Of a DNA stretch of 12,738 nucleotides, positions 1 to 7,171 are shown piece after piece. A model generated the notes under the pieces. The model made no database searches. It was not told the DNA's origin and saw only the letters and a list, made by a program, of their open reading frames with translations. Made by a program: the position numbers and the translations under genes. The stretch lies in contig JAGOIJ010000038.1 of assembly GCA_017995695.1 (NCBI GenBank), forward strand, positions 1 to 12,738, written 5' to 3'. Position 1 is the stretch's first letter, and every line of letters starts with the position of its first letter. Origin of the DNA: Candidatus Omnitrophota bacterium (GTDB taxonomy: Bacteria; Omnitrophota; Gorgyraeia; Gygaellales; Profunditerraquicolaceae).

Positions 1-902
1 ACGATTCTGATAGGGATGCCCTTGATATCAATAATATCTTCAATGGTATCGCGGGTGGTTCCGGCAACAGGAGTCACGATCGAACGCTCCTGCTTAAGTA
101 AGGCGTTCAGCAATGATGATTTCCCAACATTGGCCTTGCCGCAAATCACCGCCTGCACACCCTCACGTAAAACGCGGCCATGGAAAGCGTGCTCAAGCAG
201 ATGCAGGAGACGCTGACGCATAGCATCCAACTGCTCTCTTACGGCTTTGCCATCAAAAGCATCTGTTGCTTCATCAGGGAAATCAATCGCTGCTTCCAGC
301 GCAGTGAGCGCCTTAAGTCCGATACTCTGCAAAGCGTGAATCTCACGAGAAAAACCTCCCCGCAATTGCTCTGCGCTGACGGTTAATGCGGCATCGGTCT
401 TTGCGCGGATAACATCAATAACCGCCTCTGCCTGCGCAAGATCAATCCTTCCGTTTAAAAAAGCGCGCTTCGTAAACTCTCCAGGCTCGGCTATACGCGC
501 GCCTGCCTCAAGCACAAGGTCAAGCACGCGGCGCAAAACAACAATGCCACCGTGGCAATTAATTTCAATGACATCCTCTTTGGTATACGACCGGGGAGCG
601 CGCATCACCGTAAGAATCACCTCATCAACAATATCGCAACTATGAACGCTCTTGCCACACCGCACTTCATCAAGCGCTTGCCGGTTATGGTGGCTTTGCG
701 CATCGAGGTTAGCCACAATCCAACCATAGTGTATAGTGTACGTCTTATGACGGCTAGGCCTTATTCCGTCTTTCGACAAAAAGATTTTATCGGCGACAGC
801 CAATGCCCCGGGACCGCTAATACGCACAATACCAATCCCACCTTCTCCCGGCGGGGTAGTAATCGCTGCGATAGTATCGATCATTTTGCTTGTAATCATC
901 AT
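1..902 (-). CDS. mnmE: tRNA modification GTPase MnmE (TrmE), C-terminal part beyond the window
   Basis: MnmE works with MnmG to install carboxymethylaminomethyl-type groups on the wobble uridine of some tRNAs, using a tetrahydrofolate one-carbon unit and GTP. The first 300 residues are visible. The N-terminal folate-binding domain covers about residues 7-125, with DTIAAI near residue 9, GGIGIVRISG at 21-30 and EINCHGG at 113-119. The helical domain begins with PGEFTKRAFLNGRIDLAQAE around 140-159. The G domain starts with P-loop GKANVGKSS (255-263) and G2 GTTRDT (281-286). The sequence stops just before the expected DTAG motif, so G4 and the C-terminal catalytic cysteine cannot be checked. The family is about 450 residues long. 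The chosen ATG at 902 forms an ATGA overlap with the folC stop; ATG at 899 or 884 would also fit, and no strong ribosome binding site separates them. It is the last visible gene of the EF-G operon. Confidence 0.96.
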   Translation of the reverse strand, partial: MMITSKMIDTIAAITTPPGEGGIGIVRISGPGALAVADKIFLSKDGIRPSRHKTYTIHYGWIVANLDAQSHHNRQALDEVRCGKSVHSCDIVDEVILTVMRAPRSYTKEDVIEINCHGGIVVLRRVLDLVLEAGARIAEPGEFTKRAFLNGRIDLAQAEAVIDVIRAKTDAALTVSAEQLRGGFSREIHALQSIGLKALTALEAAIDFPDEATDAFDGKAVREQLDAMRQRLLHLLEHAFHGRVLREGVQAVICGKANVGKSSLLNALLKQERSIVTPVAGTTRDTIEDIIDIKGIPIRI

Positions 903-2266
903 CTTGATTGCAAAGAGAAAAACTCTCGCGCCTCCCCAACTACAAACAAAGAGCCTGTTACTAAAATACAATCTTCGCGGGATGCTACTTCTTGAGCGGA
1001 TAATAAGGCTTCTTTAACAGAATGAGTACACATAGACACAGTCTTTTTAAAATAAGATTTTAAACGCTTCGGCTCTTCGCCACGAGGATTTTGCGCCTTA
1101 GTTAGAAAAACGGTGCCGGCGAAACCATCCAAGATCCGACATACTCCCTTGATATCTTTATCCTTAGATATGCCGAAGATTAACCAAAGTTTTTTAAAAG
1201 AAAAACTGCTGTTGATTGTCTCGCGCAGAACCTTCGCTGAGGCAACATTCTGGGCGCCATCTAAGACAATAAGCGGAGCTGTGGACATAATTTCGCAACG
1301 CCCAGGCCAGCGCGTTAACGCTATTCCCCTGCGTATTGCTCGCCGAGAAACTACTATCCCAAAATCTTTAAGAACCTCAATCGCGGCAATAGCCGTCGCC
1401 ACATTCAGGAGCTGATGCTCGCCTAAGAGAGGAATAGAAAGATTGCGATAATGAGCGTGCGCTGCACGGACATCAGAGTGCCCCCGATGGCTTTCAAACA
1501 ACACATGCTTACCAATCTCAATTACCGCAGCATGCACCTGGGCTGCCCTTTCGCGAATCACCTTCAACGCTTCTTGTTTTTGCGGGGCAGTAACCACAAC
1601 GGACCCGCAGGACCGTGTCTGCGCATTAGTTTCTTTTATAATCCCGGCTTTTTCTCGGGCAATCGCTTGCAAGGTTGAGCCTAATTTTTGCGTGTGCTCA
1701 TAACTTATAGGCGTCAAGACTGCAACTAAGGCATCAACAACGTTAGTCGCATCCAATCTCCCGCCTAAGCCGGTCTCAAGGACAACGATGTCGGTTTTTT
1801 GCTTTTTGAAATATAAAAATGCGAGCGAGGTATATACCTCAAAAAATGTCAAAGACCCATACAAGGAATGCCGGTTATACGTTTCGATGCGCGGCTTAAG
1901 TTCTTGCACCAAATCTGCAAGCTCATGCTTTGCAATCATGCCCTCGAAGTCTTTTACTGATTGATGGCGTTGGCCGCGCGGCCTTAAGATACGGATTCGC
2001 TCTCTGAAATCAGAAAGATGCGGTGAGGTATAGAGTCCAACGCGCAAACCAGCTTCGCGCAGTATATAGGCAATAAACGCGCACGTTGAACCCTTCCCCT
2101 TGGTTCCGGCAACATGAATACAACGCAATGACTGCTGGGGGTCATTGATGCTATGCAGGAACCCCCTAACCCGGTCAAGCTTCAATGATTCCTTATACGG
2201 ATATTCAGGAATTTTTTCGTAATTAACGAATGATTCAAGAAAATGCAGCGCTTCTGGAAAGGTCAT
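899..2266 (-). CDS. folC: Folylpolyglutamate synthase / dihydrofolate synthase
   Basis: FolC is a cytosolic Mur-ligase-type enzyme that adds glutamate to dihydropteroate and/or to tetrahydrofolates, using ATP. The protein has 455 residues, normal for the family. Visible motifs are the P-loop VAGTKGKGST (about 53-61), SPHLSDFRERIRI (81-93), TFFEVYTSLAFLYF (140-153), ETGLGGRLDATNVV (164-177), SYEHTQKLG (188-196) with EKAGIIK after it, and the C-terminal-domain motif WPGRCEIM (320-327). The usual DGAHN reads DGAQN here (336-340). The ATG at 2266 is chosen; a TTG directly before it (2269) is the only nearby alternative, and there is no clear ribosome binding site. The stop overlaps the mnmE start by four bases (ATGA), implying translational coupling. 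PurH upstream also uses folate, so the pairing makes metabolic sense. Whether it is mono- or bifunctional cannot be told from sequence. Confidence 0.94.
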   Translation of the reverse strand: MTFPEALHFLESFVNYEKIPEYPYKESLKLDRVRGFLHSINDPQQSLRCIHVAGTKGKGSTCAFIAYILREAGLRVGLYTSPHLSDFRERIRILRPRGQRHQSVKDFEGMIAKHELADLVQELKPRIETYNRHSLYGSLTFFEVYTSLAFLYFKKQKTDIVVLETGLGGRLDATNVVDALVAVLTPISYEHTQKLGSTLQAIAREKAGIIKETNAQTRSCGSVVVTAPQKQEALKVIRERAAQVHAAVIEIGKHVLFESHRGHSDVRAAHAHYRNLSIPLLGEHQLLNVATAIAAIEVLKDFGIVVSRRAIRRGIALTRWPGRCEIMSTAPLIVLDGAQNVASAKVLRETINSSFSFKKLWLIFGISKDKDIKGVCRILDGFAGTVFLTKAQNPRGEEPKRLKSYFKKTVSMCTHSVKEALLSAQEVASREDCILVTGSLFVVGEAREFFSLQSR

Positions 2267-2350
2267 CAAGCAAGAACATTATCTAGCTCATCCGCATCAG
2301 GGCGAATAGCAAGGCGCGCAATCCAATCACTGAACGAATAAGCTAAACGA

Positions 2351-3913
2351 TTAATGTCTAAAATGACGCATGCCGGTAAAGACCATCGCAATCTTGTGCT
2401 TATCGCAAGCCTTGATAATTTCTTCGTCGGCGATTGATCCTCCGGGCTGAATAATAGCGGTAACCCCGGCTTTCGCAGCGAGAATGACAGCGTCCTCTTT
2501 AGGGAAAAATGCATCGGAGGCAAGGCAGGAATCTTTGCACAGCGCCCCTGATTTCTTTTGAGCAATATACACCGAATCAACGCGCGACATCTGACCAGCC
2601 CCTATACCCACCGTCTTGCGGCCGCGCGTAAGAATAATGGCGTTCGATTTAACGTGCTTAGCAACCTTCCAGCCAAAAATCAGGCTTTCCATCTGGCCCT
2701 TCGTTGGTTTTTTCTTTGTCACTACCCTAAGATTGTTTTGATCAAGGGTGTCCATATCTTTATCTTGCAATAGGAGCCCGCCGCTGACGCGCTTCATATC
2801 AAATTCGCTGATAGGCTCAGTATCAAAGAGTTCCAGGATGCGCAGGTTTTTCTTATCCTTAAAAACGAGCAACGCTTGGGGATCAAAGCCCGGCGCAATA
2901 ATACACTCTAAGAAACCACTCTTAGCAACTACGCGCGCCAAAGCAAGGTCAACCTTTCTGTTAAACGCGACAATCCCTCCAAACGCAGAAAGCGAATCGC
3001 ATTTCCATGCCGCCTTATAGGCTTTTTCCAAAGAATTATCCTCGGCAACGCCACAAGGATTGTTATGCTTGACAATCACTGCTGCGGGCAATGAAAATTC
3101 GCGCACTAATTCCCAGGTGGCGTTAAGATCAAGAATATTATTAAATGAAAGCTCTTTGCCATGCAGCTGCTTAAGATTAACCAGCCCCTTGCTCTTGCCT
3201 TTTTCTTTATAAAACGCGGCTTTCTGATGGGGATTCTCCCCGTAGCGCAAACCTTGTAGCTTCGTAAACTCAAAACGCACTTCTTGCGGAAACTCATCAG
3301 GAACTGAGGCGTTCGTTGGCTGGGTTACCTTCTTTAAATACTCGTAAATTGCATGATCATAGGCGCTGGTGCGCTCAAAAACTTCCACGGCCAACTGGCG
3401 CAACAAGGTTAATGATATCGTGCCTTTATTACGCTTGAGTTCAGCGATAATTTCGGGATAACGCTGAGGATTGCACACCACCACAACAGATTGATGATTC
3501 TTTGCCGCCGAGCGCAGCATCGACGGACCGCCAATATCAATATTTTCTATCGCTTCTTCAAGGGTTACCTGAGGATTTTGGGTCGTTTTCTCAAAAGGGT
3601 ATAAATTAACCACCACTAAATCTATCAATCCGATGCCGTGCTTTTTAATCGTTGCCATATGCTCGGGGTTGTCCCGTAAAGCCAACAGCCCTCCATGGAT
3701 AGCCGGATGCAGCGTCTTCACCCTCCCGTCAAGCATTTCAGGAAATCCTGTGTATTCTGATACATCTTTCACCGTGATAGCGTTATCGCGCAGCAGCTTT
3801 GCTGTCCCACCCGTAGAAAGGATTTCCACCCCAAGCGTTTGTAATCCTTTAGCAAAATCAATAATGCCGGTCTTATCTGACACACTAATTAAAGCGCGCT
3901 TAACATTTACCAT
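2351..3913 (-). CDS. purH: Bifunctional AICAR formyltransferase / IMP cyclohydrolase
   Basis: PurH performs the last two steps of de novo purine synthesis: formylation of AICAR from 10-formyl-tetrahydrofolate, then ring closure to IMP. The 520-residue length is typical. The N-terminal MGS-like cyclohydrolase domain spans about 1-150, with ALISVSDKTG (7-16), STGGTAKLL (33-41), DGRVKTLHP (62-70) and NIDIGGPSMLRSAAKNH (124-140). The transformylase domain follows, with LRYGENPHQKA (222-232) and the catalytic Lys282-His283 in VKHNNPCG. The C terminus MRHFRH matches the family end, so the gene is complete. An AAGGAG ribosome binding site lies about ten bases before the ATG. It is 48 bases after the YchF-like gene and 84 bases before folC, in the same direction and probably co-transcribed. 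Confidence 0.97.
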   Translation of the reverse strand: MVNVKRALISVSDKTGIIDFAKGLQTLGVEILSTGGTAKLLRDNAITVKDVSEYTGFPEMLDGRVKTLHPAIHGGLLALRDNPEHMATIKKHGIGLIDLVVVNLYPFEKTTQNPQVTLEEAIENIDIGGPSMLRSAAKNHQSVVVVCNPQRYPEIIAELKRNKGTISLTLLRQLAVEVFERTSAYDHAIYEYLKKVTQPTNASVPDEFPQEVRFEFTKLQGLRYGENPHQKAAFYKEKGKSKGLVNLKQLHGKELSFNNILDLNATWELVREFSLPAAVIVKHNNPCGVAEDNSLEKAYKAAWKCDSLSAFGGIVAFNRKVDLALARVVAKSGFLECIIAPGFDPQALLVFKDKKNLRILELFDTEPISEFDMKRVSGGLLLQDKDMDTLDQNNLRVVTKKKPTKGQMESLIFGWKVAKHVKSNAIILTRGRKTVGIGAGQMSRVDSVYIAQKKSGALCKDSCLASDAFFPKEDAVILAAKAGVTAIIQPGGSIADEEIIKACDKHKIAMVFTGMRHFRH

Positions 3914-3961
3914 AGTAGCTTTTCTCCTTATAATCTGTTCTTGCCTAACACGACCGAATGA

Positions 3962-4663
3962 TTACTTGTTAAATCTAAAATTAACCAGGTCTGCATCTTG
4001 CATGATATACTCTTTTTGCTCTGAACGAAGTTTGCCTGCCTGCTTTGCTTGGGTTTCTCCGCCGCAACTCAAGAAATCGTTAAGGCTGATAATCTCAGCG
4101 CGAATGAAACCCCGTTGAATATCGGTATGGATCGCTCCCGCAGCCTCGTGCGCGGTCGTCCCTTTACGAATAAGCCAAGCGCGGGTCTCTTTTTCTCCAG
4201 TCGTAAAGAAACTAATGTAACCGCTATCGGCAAGCGCCTTAGCCAGCAACCCTTGAGGATCAGCGAGCATCTGTTGGTCGACAATAACGATAGGCTTAAC
4301 GGTAAACAGCGTATAGCCAGCCAGCGCCTGCTTTTCAGCATCATTCAAATTCGCGCGGGCAATAAACTGCTCGCCCTCCAATACCCCTTTTAGTTTAAGC
4401 AACAAGGCTTTTTCTTCCTCCGTTGTGGCGCGGCCCAAACGTGTTTCTACAAACTCTAAGTCCTTCAACACAAGATCAGTGCTTGCGTTAGCAGCGACCA
4501 TGATGGCGTCGGCGTCTTTAAGATTCTCTTCGCTCACGAGCTCTACTTGTACATATGTTTTCTTTTTAGACTTGGTTATGGCGTCCACCTGATCAAGGCG
4601 GCTATCTTTAATATTCTGTTTTCCGCAAGGTAATTCTGGCAGGGAAACTAAAGCAATTTTCAC
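3962..4663 (-). CDS. Shortened YchF/OLA1-like protein lacking a functional nucleotide-binding domain
   Basis: The C-terminal third is clearly the YchF C-terminal domain (DUF933, a TGS-like fold): AWLIRKGTTAHEAAGAIHTD (162-181), RGFIRAEII (184-192), AGKLRSEQKEYIMQDAD (209-225) and a terminal NFRFN. YchF proteins are ribosome-associated P-loop ATPases of about 360 residues; this one has 233. The N-terminal part still resembles YchF in places: MKIALVSLP at the start, DSRLDQVDAITKSKKK (20-35) like the YchF segment after switch I, and LKDLEFVETRLGRA (66-79) like its helical arm. The P-loop is gone (LPELPCGK instead of LPNVGKS), the DxxG switch II is absent, and the nucleotide-specificity motif after KPIVIV reads DQQM rather than NxxE. 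It probably cannot bind nucleotide. The start codon is GTG, with AAAGGA eight bases upstream. It sits 89 bases after the EF-G-like gene, so a ribosome-related role is a reasonable inference. The reading frame is clean, so this is not a decaying pseudogene. Confidence 0.86.
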   Translation of the reverse strand: MKIALVSLPELPCGKQNIKDSRLDQVDAITKSKKKTYVQVELVSEENLKDADAIMVAANASTDLVLKDLEFVETRLGRATTEEEKALLLKLKGVLEGEQFIARANLNDAEKQALAGYTLFTVKPIVIVDQQMLADPQGLLAKALADSGYISFFTTGEKETRAWLIRKGTTAHEAAGAIHTDIQRGFIRAEIISLNDFLSCGGETQAKQAGKLRSEQKEYIMQDADLVNFRFNK

Positions 4664-4752
4664 TCTTCTTTTCCTTTCAAAAGCAATTCCTCATACCTTG
4701 GCCTTCTTTAAAGCCTCATCCTTACCAGAAAGCAGGATACGCGTGGAATTGT

Positions 4753-6711
4753 TTATACTTCTTCGTCCTGTTTTTTAGTTGCTTGATACTGACTGATGAT
4801 CCCGGCAGCGATTTTGTGCGGGACTTCTGCGTAGTGGGAAAACCGCATGGTATACGAACCTCTTCCTCCGGTCATCGAACGCAAATCATTAGCATAGGTA
4901 AACATTTCAGCAAGCGGCACCTGAGCCTTAACAATCTGGGATTTACCGCGGCTATCCATACCCATAATATGCCCCCGGCGGGAATTGATATCTCCCGAGA
5001 TCGCGCCGAGATATTCTTCTGGAATAATAATCTCGGCATCCATAATCGGCTCAAGCAATGCCGGGCCTGCAGTCTGCACCGCCTTACGCAAGGCCATGGC
5101 CCCGGCTATCTGAAATGCCATATCAGAAGAATCTACTTCATGATATGAACCATCGAATAAAATGACGCGGATATCCTCAATAGGATATCCGGCGACCGCA
5201 CCTTCATTACATGCCTGACGCACTCCTTTTTCTACCGACGGAATAAAGTTACGCGGGATCGCCCCTCCGAATACCTTATCCACAAACTCAAAGCCCTTGC
5301 TTCGTTCAAGGGGGACAATCTCAATCCACACATCCCCATACTGCCCTCGGCCGCCTGACTGCCGCTTAAACTTTCCCTGCACCTTAGCGCTTTTGGTAAT
5401 GGTCTCCTTGTAAGAAACCTTTGGTTTTCCTAATTCGACTTCAACGTTAAAGCGTTTTTTCATCCGCTCAACCATAACCGCTAAATGCAGATCCCCAAGC
5501 CCCGATATAATGAGCTCCTTTGTCTGAGGGTCGTGGATCGTTTTAAACGTGGGATCCTCGGCGGCAAGCTTATGCAGCGCCCCAGAAATCTTATCTTCAT
5601 CATGACGGGATTTCGGCTTTACTGAAGCAGAGATTGCTGGTTCAGGAAAGATGATAGGATCAAAGACAATCTGCTCTTTTTCCTCCCCGATAGAATCAGA
5701 GGTGGTTGTCTCTTTCAATTTTGCGATAGCAACAATATCTCCCGCTGAAGCAGATTCTATCAAACGCTCTTGTTTGCCTTGCAGGATATAAAGCGGCCCA
5801 ATACGCTCGCGCGTTTTCTTTGTTACGTTGTAAAATGACGTGTTCGGCATTAACGTGCCGGAAAAGATTCTTAAAAGTGTCAATTGCCCAACGTAAGGAT
5901 CAGAGATGCTCTTAAACACAAACCCATGCAGCGGACCATGCTCCTGCGGCGAAAGCGAAACCGGCTCTTCTGATTTAAGCAAATTCTTCCCCTGAATCTC
6001 GCCGCGCTCAATTCCTGCTGGTAGGTAATTGACAATTGCGTCAAGCACCGCCGCCACGCCTTTATCAGTAAGCGCGGAAACCGGTAGTACCGGAAAGATC
6101 TTTCGTTTCATTACTGCCTGGCGCAACCCTAATGAAACCTCTTCAGGAGTAAGCGCAGTTCCCTCAAGATATTTTTCAAGCAGCTTATCATCGCTTTCCG
6201 CAACTGCCTCAATGAGCGCTGGATTATCAAGCGCATCCAATAACATGGCTTTCTTAGTCAATCCGCTTTGGATATCTAAAAGCACCTTGGCTAAATCAAC
6301 GCCATCCTTATCAATCTTGTTGATTACTATCAAGGCAGGTAACCCAGCCTCTTCAAGCAACTGCCAGGCGCGCTCTGTCCCCACTTCGATCCCGGCGGCT
6401 GCGTCAACAAGAATGAGGGCAGCGTCAACGCCGCGGATGCCAGAAATAACTTCACCGAAAAAATCAGCATAGCCCGGCACATCCAATATCTGGATACGCA
6501 CGCCCTTATGGTCGCAAAATAACAAACTGCTGTTAATAGAACTTTTTCGCTCTATCTCATCAAAACTATAATCGCTGACCGTGGTGCCCTCGGCAACAGA
6601 ACCCTTGCGGGTTGTCGCCTTGCAGAAATACAGCATGCTTTCAGAAAGTGTGGTTTTCCCTGACTGGGCATGTCCGAGAAGAATGACGCTTCTTTTATTC
6701 TTCGCATCCAT
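4753..6711 (-). CDS. Divergent elongation factor G-like translational GTPase (EF-G-2 type)
   Basis: This is a five-domain EF-G relative of 652 residues, shorter than canonical EF-G (about 690-700). G motifs are GHAQSGKT (13-20), DVPG (77-80), NKID (131-134) and SAL (212-214). The P-loop GHAxSGKTT, the EGTTVSDY stretch (41-48) and ERKSSIN (54-60) in place of the canonical ERGITI switch I mark the EF-G-like subgroup, as in Thermus EF-G-2, rather than the principal fusA product. Domain II runs from about 255, domain III contains GLGDLHLAVMVERM (404-417), domain IV has GGRGQYGDVWIE (453-464) and GSYHEVDSSDMAFQ (521-534), and domain V has RRGHIMGM (578-585). An AAAGGAG site lies nine bases before the ATG, and a strong promoter lies upstream. 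It leads the operon. Its activity (translocation, recycling or a stress role) is not known for most members of this subgroup. Confidence 0.93.
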   Translation of the reverse strand: MDAKNKRSVILLGHAQSGKTTLSESMLYFCKATTRKGSVAEGTTVSDYSFDEIERKSSINSSLLFCDHKGVRIQILDVPGYADFFGEVISGIRGVDAALILVDAAAGIEVGTERAWQLLEEAGLPALIVINKIDKDGVDLAKVLLDIQSGLTKKAMLLDALDNPALIEAVAESDDKLLEKYLEGTALTPEEVSLGLRQAVMKRKIFPVLPVSALTDKGVAAVLDAIVNYLPAGIERGEIQGKNLLKSEEPVSLSPQEHGPLHGFVFKSISDPYVGQLTLLRIFSGTLMPNTSFYNVTKKTRERIGPLYILQGKQERLIESASAGDIVAIAKLKETTTSDSIGEEKEQIVFDPIIFPEPAISASVKPKSRHDEDKISGALHKLAAEDPTFKTIHDPQTKELIISGLGDLHLAVMVERMKKRFNVEVELGKPKVSYKETITKSAKVQGKFKRQSGGRGQYGDVWIEIVPLERSKGFEFVDKVFGGAIPRNFIPSVEKGVRQACNEGAVAGYPIEDIRVILFDGSYHEVDSSDMAFQIAGAMALRKAVQTAGPALLEPIMDAEIIIPEEYLGAISGDINSRRGHIMGMDSRGKSQIVKAQVPLAEMFTYANDLRSMTGGRGSYTMRFSHYAEVPHKIAAGIISQYQATKKQDEEV

Positions 6712-6752
6712 GTGGCAACACTCCTTTGGAAGGATTTTGCTTAGGAAAAAGT

Positions 6753-6781
6753 ATTATATCCTAGGGGCGGTGGGGGGTCAA
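6753..6781 (-). promoter_or_regulatory. Sigma-70 type promoter of the EF-G operon
   Basis: On the minus strand a TTGACC box (6781-6776) is followed after exactly 17 bases by TATAAT (6758-6753), a perfect -10. Transcription would start near 6746, giving a 5' leader of about 35 bases that ends in the AAAGGAG site of the EF-G-like gene. The position, between the coiled-coil gene stop and the EF-G start, fits a promoter for all five downstream genes. Confidence 0.85.
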
Positions 6782-6798
6782 GTGAAATGCGAGGGTTG

Positions 6799-7167
6799 TT
6801 AAGGGTTCAAGCGAGAAAAATTGCCCTCGGTCGGCATGCGCGAAATTATCTGTCGCAACACCGCAAGCTCCGCGCTCAACTCTTCCTGTCGAGCCTCAAC
6901 CTTATCCAGACGCAGCTGCATCTCATACAGCCTTCTTCCTAAGTATTCGTTATGATCCTCAAGAATGATCCGGCTATCTTTTCTTTCAACCTTCATGTCT
7001 TTGGGAATTTGAATTTTGTGGGCGCTGGTTACGTTGATCTCCTGCAACCAGGGATCGCTAGAGGCAGTCCTGTTATCGGTAGCGTTGCTGTCTGTGTCAG
7101 CGGCGAAACCAAACGCCACGCAACAGCATAACAACGCAATAGCGACAAAAGCAATGAATCTAAGCAT
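6799..7167 (-). CDS. Small exported protein with a C-terminal coiled coil, function unknown
   Basis: I do not recognise a family. The 122-residue product starts with a charged residue and a hydrophobic segment (FIAFVAIALLCCCVAFGFA, residues 4-22). This looks like a Sec signal peptide with a likely cleavage after FGFA, before ADTDS. It contains three consecutive cysteines at 14-16, but no proper lipobox (no small residue before the first Cys). The mature chain has a polar, probably disordered stretch (24-40), a short middle region (41-70) and a predicted coiled coil (about 73-111) with regular leucines and acidic/basic alternation. The ATG at 7167 lies four bases after the kamA stop. The longer upstream reading would run back into kamA and is not credible. 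The spacing suggests co-transcription with kamA and the two ATP-grasp genes, so it may be a periplasmic partner of that pathway. This is inference only. Confidence 0.72.
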   Translation of the reverse strand: MLRFIAFVAIALLCCCVAFGFAADTDSNATDNRTASSDPWLQEINVTSAHKIQIPKDMKVERKDSRIILEDHNEYLGRRLYEMQLRLDKVEARQEELSAELAVLRQIISRMPTEGNFSRLNP

Positions 7168-7171
7168 TGCC

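Noticed and set aside
552..995. Plus-strand open frame of 147 codons
   Set aside because: Lies opposite mnmE and the end of folC, both with clear family motifs; it is a complementary-strand shadow.
2266..2580. A minus-strand frame that overlaps the 3' end of purH and ends TGATG at the folC start
   Set aside because: Most of it lies inside the well-supported purH. In the 84-base gap it has no ATG, GTG or TTG start, and 28 open codons are expected fairly often by chance. It is noted because its stop touches the folC ATG.
4664..4752. Short open frame in the gap after the EF-G-like gene (ending ALKKAKV) and a five-codon ATG frame before the YchF-like GTG
   Set aside because: Too short, no ribosome binding site of its own and no recognisable homology; treated as non-coding spacer.
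6029..6472. Plus-strand open frame of 147 codons rich in Ser and Ala
   Set aside because: Antisense to the G domain of the EF-G-like gene; the composition is typical of a shadow frame.
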